Source: an uncultured Muribaculaceae bacterium (GTDB taxonomy: Bacteria; Bacteroidota; Bacteroidia; Bacteroidales; Muribaculaceae). Taken from it: DNA of 14,237 bases. The stretch is from the NCBI GenBank assembly GCA_910587075.1, contig CAJUKE010000010.1, forward strand, positions 1-14,237, in the 5' to 3' direction. The notes below the pieces were generated by a model. That model made no database searches. It saw only the letters and a list, made by a program, of their open reading frames with translations, and was not told the DNA's origin. Both the position numbers and the translations under genes were made by a program. Of the stretch, positions 1 to 6,040 are shown piece by piece. The first letter of the stretch is position 1, and every line of letters starts with the position of its first letter.

Positions 1-584
1 GCGTGAAGATCAACGACAAGCACTTCGAGGTAATCGTGCGCCAGATGATGCGCAAAGTCAACATCATCGATCCGGGCGACACGATGTTCCTGGAGCAGCA
101 GGTTGTCGACAAGCGCGACTTCATGGAAGAGAACGACCGCATCTGGGGCAAGAAGGTAGTCGTCGACGCCGGCGACTCCGAAAACCTCAAGCCCGGCCAG
201 ATCATCACCGCCCGCAAGCTCCGCGACGAGAACTCCGCCCTCAAGCGCCGCGACCTCAAGGTCGTTACCGTGCGCGACGCCGTTCCCGCCACCTCCGAGC
301 AGATCCTGCAGGGTATCACCCGCGCCGCCCTCCAGACCTCGTCGTTCATGTCGGCCGCGTCCTTCCAGGAGACCACCAAGGTGCTCAACGAGGCCGCCAT
401 CAACGGCAAGACCGACAACCTGGTCGGCATGAAGGAGAACGTGATCTGCGGTCACCTGATTCCCGCCGGTACCGGCCTGCCCCAGTACACCCGTCTGGTG
501 GTAGGCTCGCGCGACGATATCGAAGGCGCCCTCGCCGCCGACGTCGTGGCCGACTCCATGCCCGAGCCCGAGAACATCGGCTAA
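1..584 (+). CDS. rpoC: RNA polymerase subunit beta', C-terminal end (partial)
   Basis: This is the last 193 or so codons of the beta' subunit of DNA-directed RNA polymerase; the gene enters from the left edge, so the GTG at position 3 is an internal valine and not a start. The visible part matches the conserved C-terminal region: KHFEVIVRQMMRKV, then the block ending in ITARKLRDEN, then RAALQTSSFMSAASFQETT and GHLIPAGTG, which are hallmark beta' segments close to the C-terminus. The protein ends PEPENIG followed by TAA. Base composition is GC-rich, like the other core genes here. A strong terminator follows 22 bases downstream, so this is the end of the transcription unit. Identification is certain from family knowledge; only the upstream part is missing. 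Confidence 0.97.
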   Translation, partial: VKINDKHFEVIVRQMMRKVNIIDPGDTMFLEQQVVDKRDFMEENDRIWGKKVVVDAGDSENLKPGQIITARKLRDENSALKRRDLKVVTVRDAVPATSEQILQGITRAALQTSSFMSAASFQETTKVLNEAAINGKTDNLVGMKENVICGHLIPAGTGLPQYTRLVVGSRDDIEGALAADVVADSMPEPENIG

Positions 585-606
585 CATAACCCCCAACCAC
601 CTACCG

Positions 607-652
607 AGGTCGGAGACCTTGCCGCCGCGCAAGATCTCCGACCTTGCTTTTT
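607..652 (+). terminator. Rho-independent terminator after rpoC
   Basis: A 15-bp stem with one mismatch pairs 607-621 with 630-644 around an 8-base loop. It is followed by a T-rich run (CTTTTTC, ending near 652). It lies just after the rpoC stop and is a textbook intrinsic terminator. Confidence 0.9.
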
Positions 653-781
653 CACCACCAACCGCGGCTACGCCGCCCCCGGGCGGATGCCGACGGGGAG
701 TCCGCGGAGGCGCGATGGGCGACAATTTGACGTTAAAAGGCGAAAAAAGCGGGGCTAAGTGCGATTTATCGCTTAAAAATG

Positions 782-810
782 TTGCGGTTACGGAATTTTT
801 CATAACTTTG
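782..810 (+). promoter_or_regulatory. Bacteroidetes-type promoter of the Hc1-like gene
   Basis: TAACTTTG at 803-810 matches the Bacteroidetes -7 element TAnnTTTG. A TTG at 782-784 lies 18 bases upstream and is a plausible -33 element. The predicted transcript starts about 45 bases before the ATG at 863. The region between the rpoC terminator and this promoter (653-781) shows no convincing gene. Confidence 0.7.
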
Positions 811-862
811 CCAAACAGAAAAACCAAACAACGTTATTCCCCCTCAAAAAACACTCAAAGCA

Positions 863-1039
863 ATGAAAAACTTAGTTGACAAAGTAGCCGAACTCAACGC
901 TACCTTCATGAAAGAGGCAATGGCACAGCTTGAAAACGGCAACAAGGCTGCCGGCACCCGCGCCCGCAAGGTCTCCCTCGAAATCGAAAAGGCCATGAAG
1001 GAATTCCGCAAGCTCTCCCTCGAAGCTTCCAAGGCTTAA
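863..1039 (+). CDS. Histone H1-like DNA-associated protein (Hc1 family)
   Basis: A 58-residue basic, helical protein, MKNLVDKVAELNATF...KEFRKLSLEASKA, resembling the short Hc1-type histone H1-like proteins found throughout the Bacteroidales. The core NGNKAAGTRARKVSLEIEKA is the family signature. Members are thought to associate with the nucleoid, though direct functional evidence in this phylum is thin. The ATG at 863 is chosen because it begins the family-typical MKNLV and sits downstream of a good TAnnTTTG promoter. The gene stands alone between the rpoC terminator and the next promoter, so it is probably monocistronic. It uses GC-rich codons like the chromosomal core. No clear terminator is visible after it. 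It is shorter than many gene-calling cut-offs and easily missed. Confidence 0.88.
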   Translation: MKNLVDKVAELNATFMKEAMAQLENGNKAAGTRARKVSLEIEKAMKEFRKLSLEASKA

Positions 1040-1171
1040 CCATCCCGCACACACACTTCAAACGCATTGCGCCGCATATGCCCCAGCCAACCGGCCCGGA
1101 CATCTGTGGCGCGTTCGTTTCCCCACCTCCGCCATCGTAACCTCCCGACAGTAGCCGCTTTAACTCTTTTG

Positions 1172-1240
1172 TTAATGTATTTTAACAATTGGGGGGGGTA
1201 ATTACCGCCCTTTTACCTATCTTTGCCGGAAATCACACTA
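1172..1240 (+). promoter_or_regulatory. Promoter module with G8 tract, upstream of first YD-repeat gene
   Basis: TATCTTTG at 1218-1225 fits the TAnnTTTG -7 element. Upstream lies the string TTTAACAATT (1181-1190) followed by exactly eight Gs (1191-1198), occupying the place where a -33 TTTG would be expected. The whole block aligns without gaps to 3121-3189 in front of the paralogous gene, 53 of 69 bases identical, with the same spacing from the G tract to the -7 element. GTTAA (1171-1175) and TTAAC (1182-1186) form an inverted repeat around six bases, a possible operator; the second copy has lost the first G. Confidence 0.7.
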
Positions 1241-1309
1241 TTACAATTCGGTAAATAGTCGTACCACAACCAAGTAAACAATCATATCACACCACACGAG
1301 CACACGCTT

Positions 1310-3007
1310 ATGAAGCACATTCTACCCCTAACCCTCCTCCTGATCGCCCCCGCGGCATCCGCCGCCAACCCCTTGGAGTTCTACCAGCAACCATACGACG
1401 TGGAAATGGCTCCCGACATGGACGGCGTTACCAAAATCCTCGTTTCCGAGAAATCGAGTTCTTCCTCTTATACGTCAAAGACGGACTACGGGTTCGACGG
1501 TGACCTGCGCCCCATCTCGATCGCGTCGTTTGAGCTGCGGGATGCTGAATGGGTTCCCATCGAAACTCAAACTACGGAGTGGGATGCCGAAGGCCGTTGC
1601 GTGAAGCGTGAAACTCCTTTCTCGAAATCCGAATGGGAGTTTGACACCTGGGGGCGTCTTACCAAGTATGTTTCCAGGACTTTCGGAACAACTCCTCAAA
1701 GTTCGGACATCGTTATGCTCATGGAGAATCTCAGGGAGTATGGTTATACCGACGAGGGGATTCAGAACGTGTCGGTGACATTGTCTTCCCGACTTGCTGA
1801 CCCAGTCAACAACGGCTGGCGCATCAGCGGCACTCGCTACGAACGTGAATATATGCGGGAGGGAGGAAAGCCTGTGACCGACAAGAACGGAAAGCCGATT
1901 CAGACATCTTTCCGTCAGTTCTCTTACGACCAGGTCACAAAGGAATGGACGCTCGCATCCTCGCAAACAAATGAGTATTCCACGGAGGGGGACCTTGACG
2001 TGGCGACCTATGTGTCGTACCATGTGAATCCGGCTACCGGGGAACTCGAACCCTCGTTGAAAGTAATTTCAAAGACAGGGAGCTTCGCCGACGGCCTGTT
2101 CCAAATTGAGACAAGCTCTCAAGCCTACACAATACTCGCCGACGGCACTGAGCAGCTTTCCAATGAAACGTTACAGGAGTTTGCCGAGAATGTCGACGGC
2201 GCTCCGTACGCGATAAAGCAAAATTACACATATTACTCCTATAACGGAGATGTACGGGAAATCAGAGAAAGTAGCCGAAGCACCTCGCTCTATGACGCAA
2301 CCGTTGTTGATGGGGCGCGCGTAGCCCGGTCATTGGGCGTCACCCGGGAGATGTGGGACGCTGCCACCGATACCTGGAGGCTGTATAGCAAAACGATGAC
2401 CGAATACGACAGCGAAGGCCGTACCGTGAAAATGCAAAACTTGTCATATCAAGGTGATGTCCTCTATATGGGCAGCGGCTTAGATCGCGAATATGATTCG
2501 CTTGGTCGTGCCGTGAAGGTTAGTATGTACGAGGTGCTTCCTCCCGGCGGCGGTGAGCTCACCTTGTCGCGCCGCCTCGAATACTCGTTCTACGGCGAAA
2601 CCAACGCCCCGATCAAATGCGACGATTACCAATACGTCATCTATGACGGCGGTGATAGCGAACTCAAATTATCGACAGTCACAACCTGGGATTACGACTA
2701 CGCCATACCCTCTGACCTGGTTGGCAGCATGAGCTCCACAATTCCCCATAAGCAGTCCGGCAGCTTCCTCTGCCTTTCCAAAACCGAGACAAATGCCACA
2801 GACGGCTATCCGATTAATACAACCACCTACACCTACACCGACCGCTCCGACCTCTCGGGAGTCGAGGGTGTCGCCGCCGAGGCGGTTGCCGAGGGTGCGG
2901 CTGAATACTACGACCTGCGTGGCGTGCGCGTAGCCGCGCCGAACCTCGCCCCCGGCCTCTACATCCGCCGCCAGGGCACCTCCGCCACCAAGGTCCTCAT
3001 CCGCTGA
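1310..3007 (+). CDS. Secreted YD-like-repeat protein with conserved C-terminal tail, copy 1
   Basis: A 565-residue predicted exported protein of unknown function. Residues 1-19 look like a signal peptide (MKHILPLTLLLIAPAASAA) with no lipobox cysteine. The body carries scattered YD-like motifs of the Rhs type: EWDAEGR (90-96), FDTWGR (111-116), EYDSEGR (365-371) and EYDSLGR (394-400), suggesting beta-hairpin repeats. The last 55 residues, from DRSD (511), end in AEYYDLRGVRVA, then GLYIRRQG and KVLIR. This is a tail common on Bacteroidales secreted proteins and resembles a type A sorting domain, so surface delivery is plausible but inferred. The start is supported by the signal peptide and by CACACGCTT-ATG-AAG, shared with copy 2. 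The body is richer in A and T than the core genes, while the tail is GC-rich. There is no toxin domain after the repeats, so it is not a classical Rhs effector. Confidence 0.8.
   Translation: MKHILPLTLLLIAPAASAANPLEFYQQPYDVEMAPDMDGVTKILVSEKSSSSSYTSKTDYGFDGDLRPISIASFELRDAEWVPIETQTTEWDAEGRCVKRETPFSKSEWEFDTWGRLTKYVSRTFGTTPQSSDIVMLMENLREYGYTDEGIQNVSVTLSSRLADPVNNGWRISGTRYEREYMREGGKPVTDKNGKPIQTSFRQFSYDQVTKEWTLASSQTNEYSTEGDLDVATYVSYHVNPATGELEPSLKVISKTGSFADGLFQIETSSQAYTILADGTEQLSNETLQEFAENVDGAPYAIKQNYTYYSYNGDVREIRESSRSTSLYDATVVDGARVARSLGVTREMWDAATDTWRLYSKTMTEYDSEGRTVKMQNLSYQGDVLYMGSGLDREYDSLGRAVKVSMYEVLPPGGGELTLSRRLEYSFYGETNAPIKCDDYQYVIYDGGDSELKLSTVTTWDYDYAIPSDLVGSMSSTIPHKQSGSFLCLSKTETNATDGYPINTTTYTYTDRSDLSGVEGVAAEAVAEGAAEYYDLRGVRVAAPNLAPGLYIRRQGTSATKVLIR
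2840..3004 (+). repeat. Shared 165-bp C-terminal cassette, copy 1
   Basis: This stretch is 163 of 165 bases identical to 4714-4878, beginning abruptly at GACCGCTCCGACCTC. It encodes the last 55 residues of the protein. The six bases after each stop (CGCCGC) also match. The gene bodies upstream have diverged far more. Both differences are silent (GTT/GTA and CGT/CGG). Confidence 0.93.
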
Positions 3008-3014
3008 CGCCGCT

Positions 3015-3030
3015 CCCCCGCCCGCGTCCT
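3015..3030 (+). repeat. 16-bp direct repeat, copy 1
   Basis: CCCCCGCCCGCGTCCT occurs here and again, exactly, at 5931-5946. The two copies bracket the second YD-repeat gene and the orphan membrane gene. Confidence 0.6.
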
Positions 3031-3053
3031 TGCCGGGAATGTTTGAATTACAC

Positions 3054-3102
3054 CACATATATCCTCCATAATCTTGTGCAGTGGGGGATATATGTGTTTT
3101 TT
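3054..3102 (+). terminator. Rho-independent terminator after YD-repeat gene 1
   Basis: CACATATATCCTCC (3054-3067) pairs with GGGGGATATATGTG (3083-3096) in a 14-bp stem with one G-T pair and a 15-base loop. Six Ts follow directly (3097-3102). It separates the two paralogues into independent transcripts. Confidence 0.88.
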
Positions 3103-3120
3103 ATGTGTTGAAATCCCGAA

Positions 3121-3189
3121 TTAACGCATTTTAACAATTGGGGGGGGTGATTACTGAAATTTTACTTACCTTTGCAAATAATCACATAT
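3121..3189 (+). promoter_or_regulatory. Promoter module with G8 tract, upstream of second YD-repeat gene
   Basis: TACCTTTG at 3167-3174 is a TAnnTTTG -7 element. TTTAACAATT (3130-3139) and eight Gs (3140-3147) precede it at exactly the same spacing as in the module at 1172-1240. This promoter decides the gene start: an upstream in-frame TTG at 3172 lies inside the -7 element and cannot be the start codon. Confidence 0.72.
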
Positions 3190-3210
3190 ATGGCTAAATC
3201 ACACACGCTT

Positions 3211-4881
3211 ATGAAGAACATATTATCAATCGCACTTATGCTGGTTTTCGCATCAGCTTTGGCATCTGACCCGTTAGAGTATTACGTTAATTCTTTACCG
3301 ATAACCGTGGGGCCTCAACTAGAAGGTATAGAATCTTTTCTTGTATCACAAGAGCAATTCACCAGTGAAGGTGATAAGCTTGTTGCCGGAGAGAAGAAGT
3401 CTTTTGAATATAACGCTGACCTTTTGCCAAAATGCGTGAATAAGCAAATTTGGTCTGATGGCCGCTGGGAGACCGCTGTTGAAGCTTCGAGGTACGAGTG
3501 GGATAGAATTGGCAATTGCTCGATTTCAGTTTCACCTGAAAGCGAAACTATGGCTGATTTCGATGAGTATGGCCGTCTTGTCAATTTTATGAAGAAAAAT
3601 TTTGAGAACCGCGACGGAGAGAGAATCCTTGTCGAACGGTACGAGTGGGAATATGTTTACAACGAGCGCGGTAATAAGACCATATCAATTTCGAAAAGAT
3701 TTCGTAATCTTGACAAACCTCAGGAAGAATGGACGGTGAGCGGAAGCCGTAGGGATGTGACATATGTGGATGTTCCCGGCTATGGTGAGGACATCGCAGC
3801 AGAAATGTGGTACGAACTCGGCCCATCTGGGAAGGAGTGGATTGAGTCTGAACTATATGAATATTCTTATACTCTTTCGGGAGATGATATTCTGTGTCGA
3901 GGGTCAATCTCATACTATGATAGGAGTCATGGAGTTTGGGTAAAATCTCAATCATCCGATAGCTCTGGTCGTTATGTGGCAGACGGTCTTTATTACATAT
4001 TAAATTATCAGAACGATTACATTGCCTCTGACAATGGTGTCGAAACCTTGAATGGGAGAGTGGAGCAGACGATTGCTGAGAACGTCGATGGCTACCCGTA
4101 TCAGATAGTGCAGGTAACAAAGGCGTATGGGAGTAATGCTGATGGGACGCTTTACATTTTAAATGAAATGAAGAGCAGTCACTATTTCGATATAACAGTT
4201 AACGATGGGAAGCGAGAGTTGCGCAAACGCAAAATTGTGTATGAAAAATGGGATAACGCTATCGGTGACTTTTGGACTTGGAAGGAGGACGTATTCGATT
4301 ACGATGCAAGCGGGAAACCGTTGGTAGAGTCCGAGGTTGAGTATTATAATGCTGTCGGTCTGGTTTACCCTTCATCATATAAAAAGGAGTACACATACGA
4401 TCGACTCGGTCGTTTGGTAGAGATGAATTATCTCAAGGGCTCATCATATACTGGCGTTTTGGAAACTTGCGAGAGGACTGAATACAAATACTATGAGGAC
4501 ACGCAAGCTCCTTTGTCAGCCAAAATTTATAATGTAGAAAGGCCTGATACCCCATATGCGACTACGGTCTGGGAATATGATTACAGCGTTCCATCGCCGA
4601 AAGTGTGTGTATGGGGCGGAACCGCACCCGCCGACCAGGTGTTCCTCTGTACGTCTAAAACTGAAACAACCGATTATGGTCGAGACAAGGTCGTGACCCG
4701 CTACACCTACGCTGACCGCTCCGACCTCTCGGGAGTCGAGGGTGTCGCCGCCGAGGCGGTAGCCGAGGGTGCGGCTGAATACTACGACCTGCGGGGCGTG
4801 CGCGTAGCCGCGCCGAACCTCGCCCCCGGCCTCTACATCCGCCGCCAGGGCACCTCCGCCACCAAGGTCCTCATCCGCTAA
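3211..4881 (+). CDS. Secreted YD-like-repeat protein with conserved C-terminal tail, copy 2
   Basis: A 556-residue paralogue of the preceding gene, function unknown. Residues 1-19 form a signal peptide (MKNILSIALMLVFASALAS), followed by DPLEYY, matching NPLEFY in copy 1. YD-like motifs include EWDRIGN (96-102), FDEYGRL (117-123), FDYDASGK (362-369) and TYDRLGRL (395-402). The FLC-SKTET segment and tail (from DRSD at 502) match copy 1, and the tail is identical in protein sequence. ATG 3211 is chosen because the same CACACGCTT-ATG-AAG context starts copy 1; an in-frame ATG at 3190 would place seven extra residues before the signal peptide. The body is visibly AT-rich, more than copy 1, and switches to GC-rich codons at the tail. 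Both copies appear to be surface or secreted proteins, perhaps adhesive or structural; this is inference only. Confidence 0.8.
   Translation: MKNILSIALMLVFASALASDPLEYYVNSLPITVGPQLEGIESFLVSQEQFTSEGDKLVAGEKKSFEYNADLLPKCVNKQIWSDGRWETAVEASRYEWDRIGNCSISVSPESETMADFDEYGRLVNFMKKNFENRDGERILVERYEWEYVYNERGNKTISISKRFRNLDKPQEEWTVSGSRRDVTYVDVPGYGEDIAAEMWYELGPSGKEWIESELYEYSYTLSGDDILCRGSISYYDRSHGVWVKSQSSDSSGRYVADGLYYILNYQNDYIASDNGVETLNGRVEQTIAENVDGYPYQIVQVTKAYGSNADGTLYILNEMKSSHYFDITVNDGKRELRKRKIVYEKWDNAIGDFWTWKEDVFDYDASGKPLVESEVEYYNAVGLVYPSSYKKEYTYDRLGRLVEMNYLKGSSYTGVLETCERTEYKYYEDTQAPLSAKIYNVERPDTPYATTVWEYDYSVPSPKVCVWGGTAPADQVFLCTSKTETTDYGRDKVVTRYTYADRSDLSGVEGVAAEAVAEGAAEYYDLRGVRVAAPNLAPGLYIRRQGTSATKVLIR
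4714..4878 (+). repeat. Shared 165-bp C-terminal cassette, copy 2
   Basis: Second copy of the cassette at 2840-3004, 163 of 165 bases identical. Here the contrast with the AT-rich gene body upstream is sharpest. Confidence 0.93.
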
Positions 4882-4943
4882 CGCCGCCCGGCTCCCTAAC
4901 GGATGGGAGGGCGCCGTCAGCGTGCCCCCCAATGCCCCGAATA

Positions 4944-4984
4944 TATATCCCCTGCCATCCAGTGGCGGGGGGATATAATTGTTT
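4944..4984 (+). terminator. Probable terminator after YD-repeat gene 2
   Basis: TATATCCCCTGCCA (4944-4957) pairs with TGGCGGGGGGATATA (4963-4977), with one bulged G and a five-base loop. The following T content is weak (ATTGTTTG), so termination may be partial, but its position after the stop and before the next promoter fits. Confidence 0.65.
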
Positions 4985-4997
4985 GGCACTTAATTAT

Positions 4998-5028
4998 TTT
5001 GAAAGTGCCGGATATTTGATTAAATTTG
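4998..5028 (+). promoter_or_regulatory. Near-consensus Bacteroidetes promoter of the orphan membrane gene
   Basis: TTTG at 4998-5001, a 19-base spacer and TAAATTTG at 5021-5028 give the clearest match in this window to the Bacteroidetes -33/-7 consensus. The gene downstream is therefore expressed separately from the YD-repeat genes and lacks their G-tract module. Confidence 0.82.
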
Positions 5029-5043
5029 CGTAAACCCAAAACC

Positions 5044-5067
5044 GCCGCGAAGTATCAGCCTCGCGGC
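5044..5067 (+). other. Leader hairpin upstream of the orphan membrane gene
   Basis: GCCGCGA (5044-5050) and TCGCGGC (5061-5067) form a perfect 7-bp stem with a 10-base loop, in the predicted 5' leader between the promoter and the ATG at 5090. It may affect mRNA stability or translation; no known riboswitch is recognised. Confidence 0.5.
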
Positions 5068-5089
5068 AGATTGACGAGTTGCAAACCAA

Positions 5090-5905
5090 ATGGTTGGAAC
5101 AATGACACGAAATGAGTTATACTGGAGTATATCGCTTGTGATATATGCTGTTTCAGCGTATATTATAAGCCGATATTTTACTCACGATGTGGTTGGTGCG
5201 ATTTTATGCGCCATCCCTTGCTTTCTTATCGGATTGGTTGTCGCTTCAGCCGTCGATCGTTATCTGAGTTCTCGCTTTCCGGGGTTTGTGTATACACCTC
5301 GGGAGGTCAAGGAAAAAATGATTGTTGAGCGACAACGGAAACACGATGAAGAGGAATCCAAGGCATTGAGCATATTGGAGAATGAGTTATTGTATCCATA
5401 TTCATCTCTGAGTTGGAAATATAAACTCATAAGTGATTTTTGTTACGACTACCCGAAATTAATAAAGCGGCTTAAAGAGAGCGAAAGATATATCACATGG
5501 CGTACTGATGTTATTGATTGGGCTAAAGACAATCTACATCGTTTTCAAAGTTTCTATTTCAACGATGGTATAGTTGACTATGTGTTTGACTCGGAATATC
5601 AAGATGGTGAAATGGTAGACCTTAACAAAAAATATGGCTACCCGCCAGACCCTGATTACGAAGTTATATGCGACATTGAATTCAATAACAAGCGCTTGCC
5701 GAAGGATTACTTCGAATCGCCCGATCTTGTTTGGGAGAGTGAAGATATTGATGATGTTGATGACTATGTAGTGAAGAAAAAACGTGCGTCGGCGGGAGAC
5801 GCTTTGGCATTTGGAGCCGGCTTGGGCGCGGGTATGGCACTCTTCGGTGGTGGCGATTCTGTATGTGGAGGAAGCGATGCCGGCGATTGTGGCGGTATAT
5901 CCTGA
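5090..5905 (+). CDS. Unrecognised two-helix membrane protein with glycine-rich C-terminus
   Basis: A 271-residue protein of no family I recognise. Two hydrophobic segments lie at about 11-29 and 33-54, separated by only a few residues, forming an N-terminal membrane hairpin. A charged region follows (REVKEKMIVERQRKHDEEES, 71-90) with probable helix or coiled-coil character, then a soluble domain rich in Tyr, Trp and Asp. An acidic stretch (ESEDIDDVDD, 216-225) leads to KKKR, and the last 37 residues are Gly/Ala-rich with two cysteines (GGGDSVCGGSDAGDCGG). A second ATG at 5102 would remove four residues and is equally possible. AT-rich composition sets it apart from parE downstream. A near-consensus promoter and its own leader suggest it is expressed. 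Possible roles include an envelope scaffold or an accessory protein of a mobile insert; neither can be shown. Confidence 0.72.
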   Translation: MVGTMTRNELYWSISLVIYAVSAYIISRYFTHDVVGAILCAIPCFLIGLVVASAVDRYLSSRFPGFVYTPREVKEKMIVERQRKHDEEESKALSILENELLYPYSSLSWKYKLISDFCYDYPKLIKRLKESERYITWRTDVIDWAKDNLHRFQSFYFNDGIVDYVFDSEYQDGEMVDLNKKYGYPPDPDYEVICDIEFNNKRLPKDYFESPDLVWESEDIDDVDDYVVKKKRASAGDALAFGAGLGAGMALFGGGDSVCGGSDAGDCGGIS

Positions 5906-5930
5906 TTGGAGGATGACTTTCACATATATG

Positions 5931-5946
5931 CCCCCGCCCGCGTCCT
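5931..5946 (+). repeat. 16-bp direct repeat, copy 2
   Basis: Exact copy of the 16-mer at 3015-3030, CCCCCGCCCGCGTCCT. It lies 25 bases after the orphan gene stop and forms part of a GC-rich potential stem. Confidence 0.6.
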
Positions 5947-5983
5947 AAAATTCATTAAATGGCGGGGCGGGGCGCGGGCGTTT
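5935..5983 (+). terminator. Possible weak terminator before parE
   Basis: CGCCCGCG (5935-5942) pairs perfectly with CGCGGGCG (5973-5980), followed by only three Ts. The loop is long (30 bases), so this is a tentative call. Confidence 0.35.
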
Positions 5984-5996
5984 GACGAAATTTTTG

Positions 5997-6004
5997 TAAA
6001 TTTG
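5997..6004 (+). promoter_or_regulatory. -7 element of the parE operon promoter
   Basis: TAAATTTG matches TAnnTTTG exactly. No TTTG is found at the usual distance upstream: one at 5981-5984 is only 12 bases away, and the expected site is GC-rich. The promoter may be weak or need an activator. Confidence 0.62.
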
Positions 6005-6033
6005 CAATAGCTCGGCGGTTTGCCGGGCTATTG
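6005..6033 (+). other. 12-bp hairpin or operator at the start of the parE transcript
   Basis: CAATAGCTCGGC (6005-6016) pairs with GCCGGGCTATTG (6022-6033), all 12 positions with one G-T pair, around the loop GGTTT. It begins at the base after the -7 element and ends seven bases before the ATG at 6041. It therefore overlaps both the predicted transcription start and the ribosome-binding region. It could be a 5'-end stabilising hairpin, a translational control element or a protein-binding palindrome. Confidence 0.7.
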
Positions 6034-6040
6034 ACGCATT

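Noticed and set aside
619..879. 86-codon plus-strand frame between rpoC and the Hc1-like gene
   Set aside because: It runs through the rpoC terminator and the Hc1 promoter and has no recognisable protein character.
3172..3210. Upstream TTG or ATG (3190) start for the second YD-repeat gene
   Set aside because: The TTG lies inside the TACCTTTG promoter element. ATG 3211 has the same context as the start of the paralogue and directly begins the signal peptide.
1310..4881. Reading the YD-repeat pair as Rhs toxins with immunity genes
   Set aside because: The proteins are only about 560 residues, have signal peptides and shared C-terminal tails in place of variable toxin tips, and no small immunity gene follows either copy.
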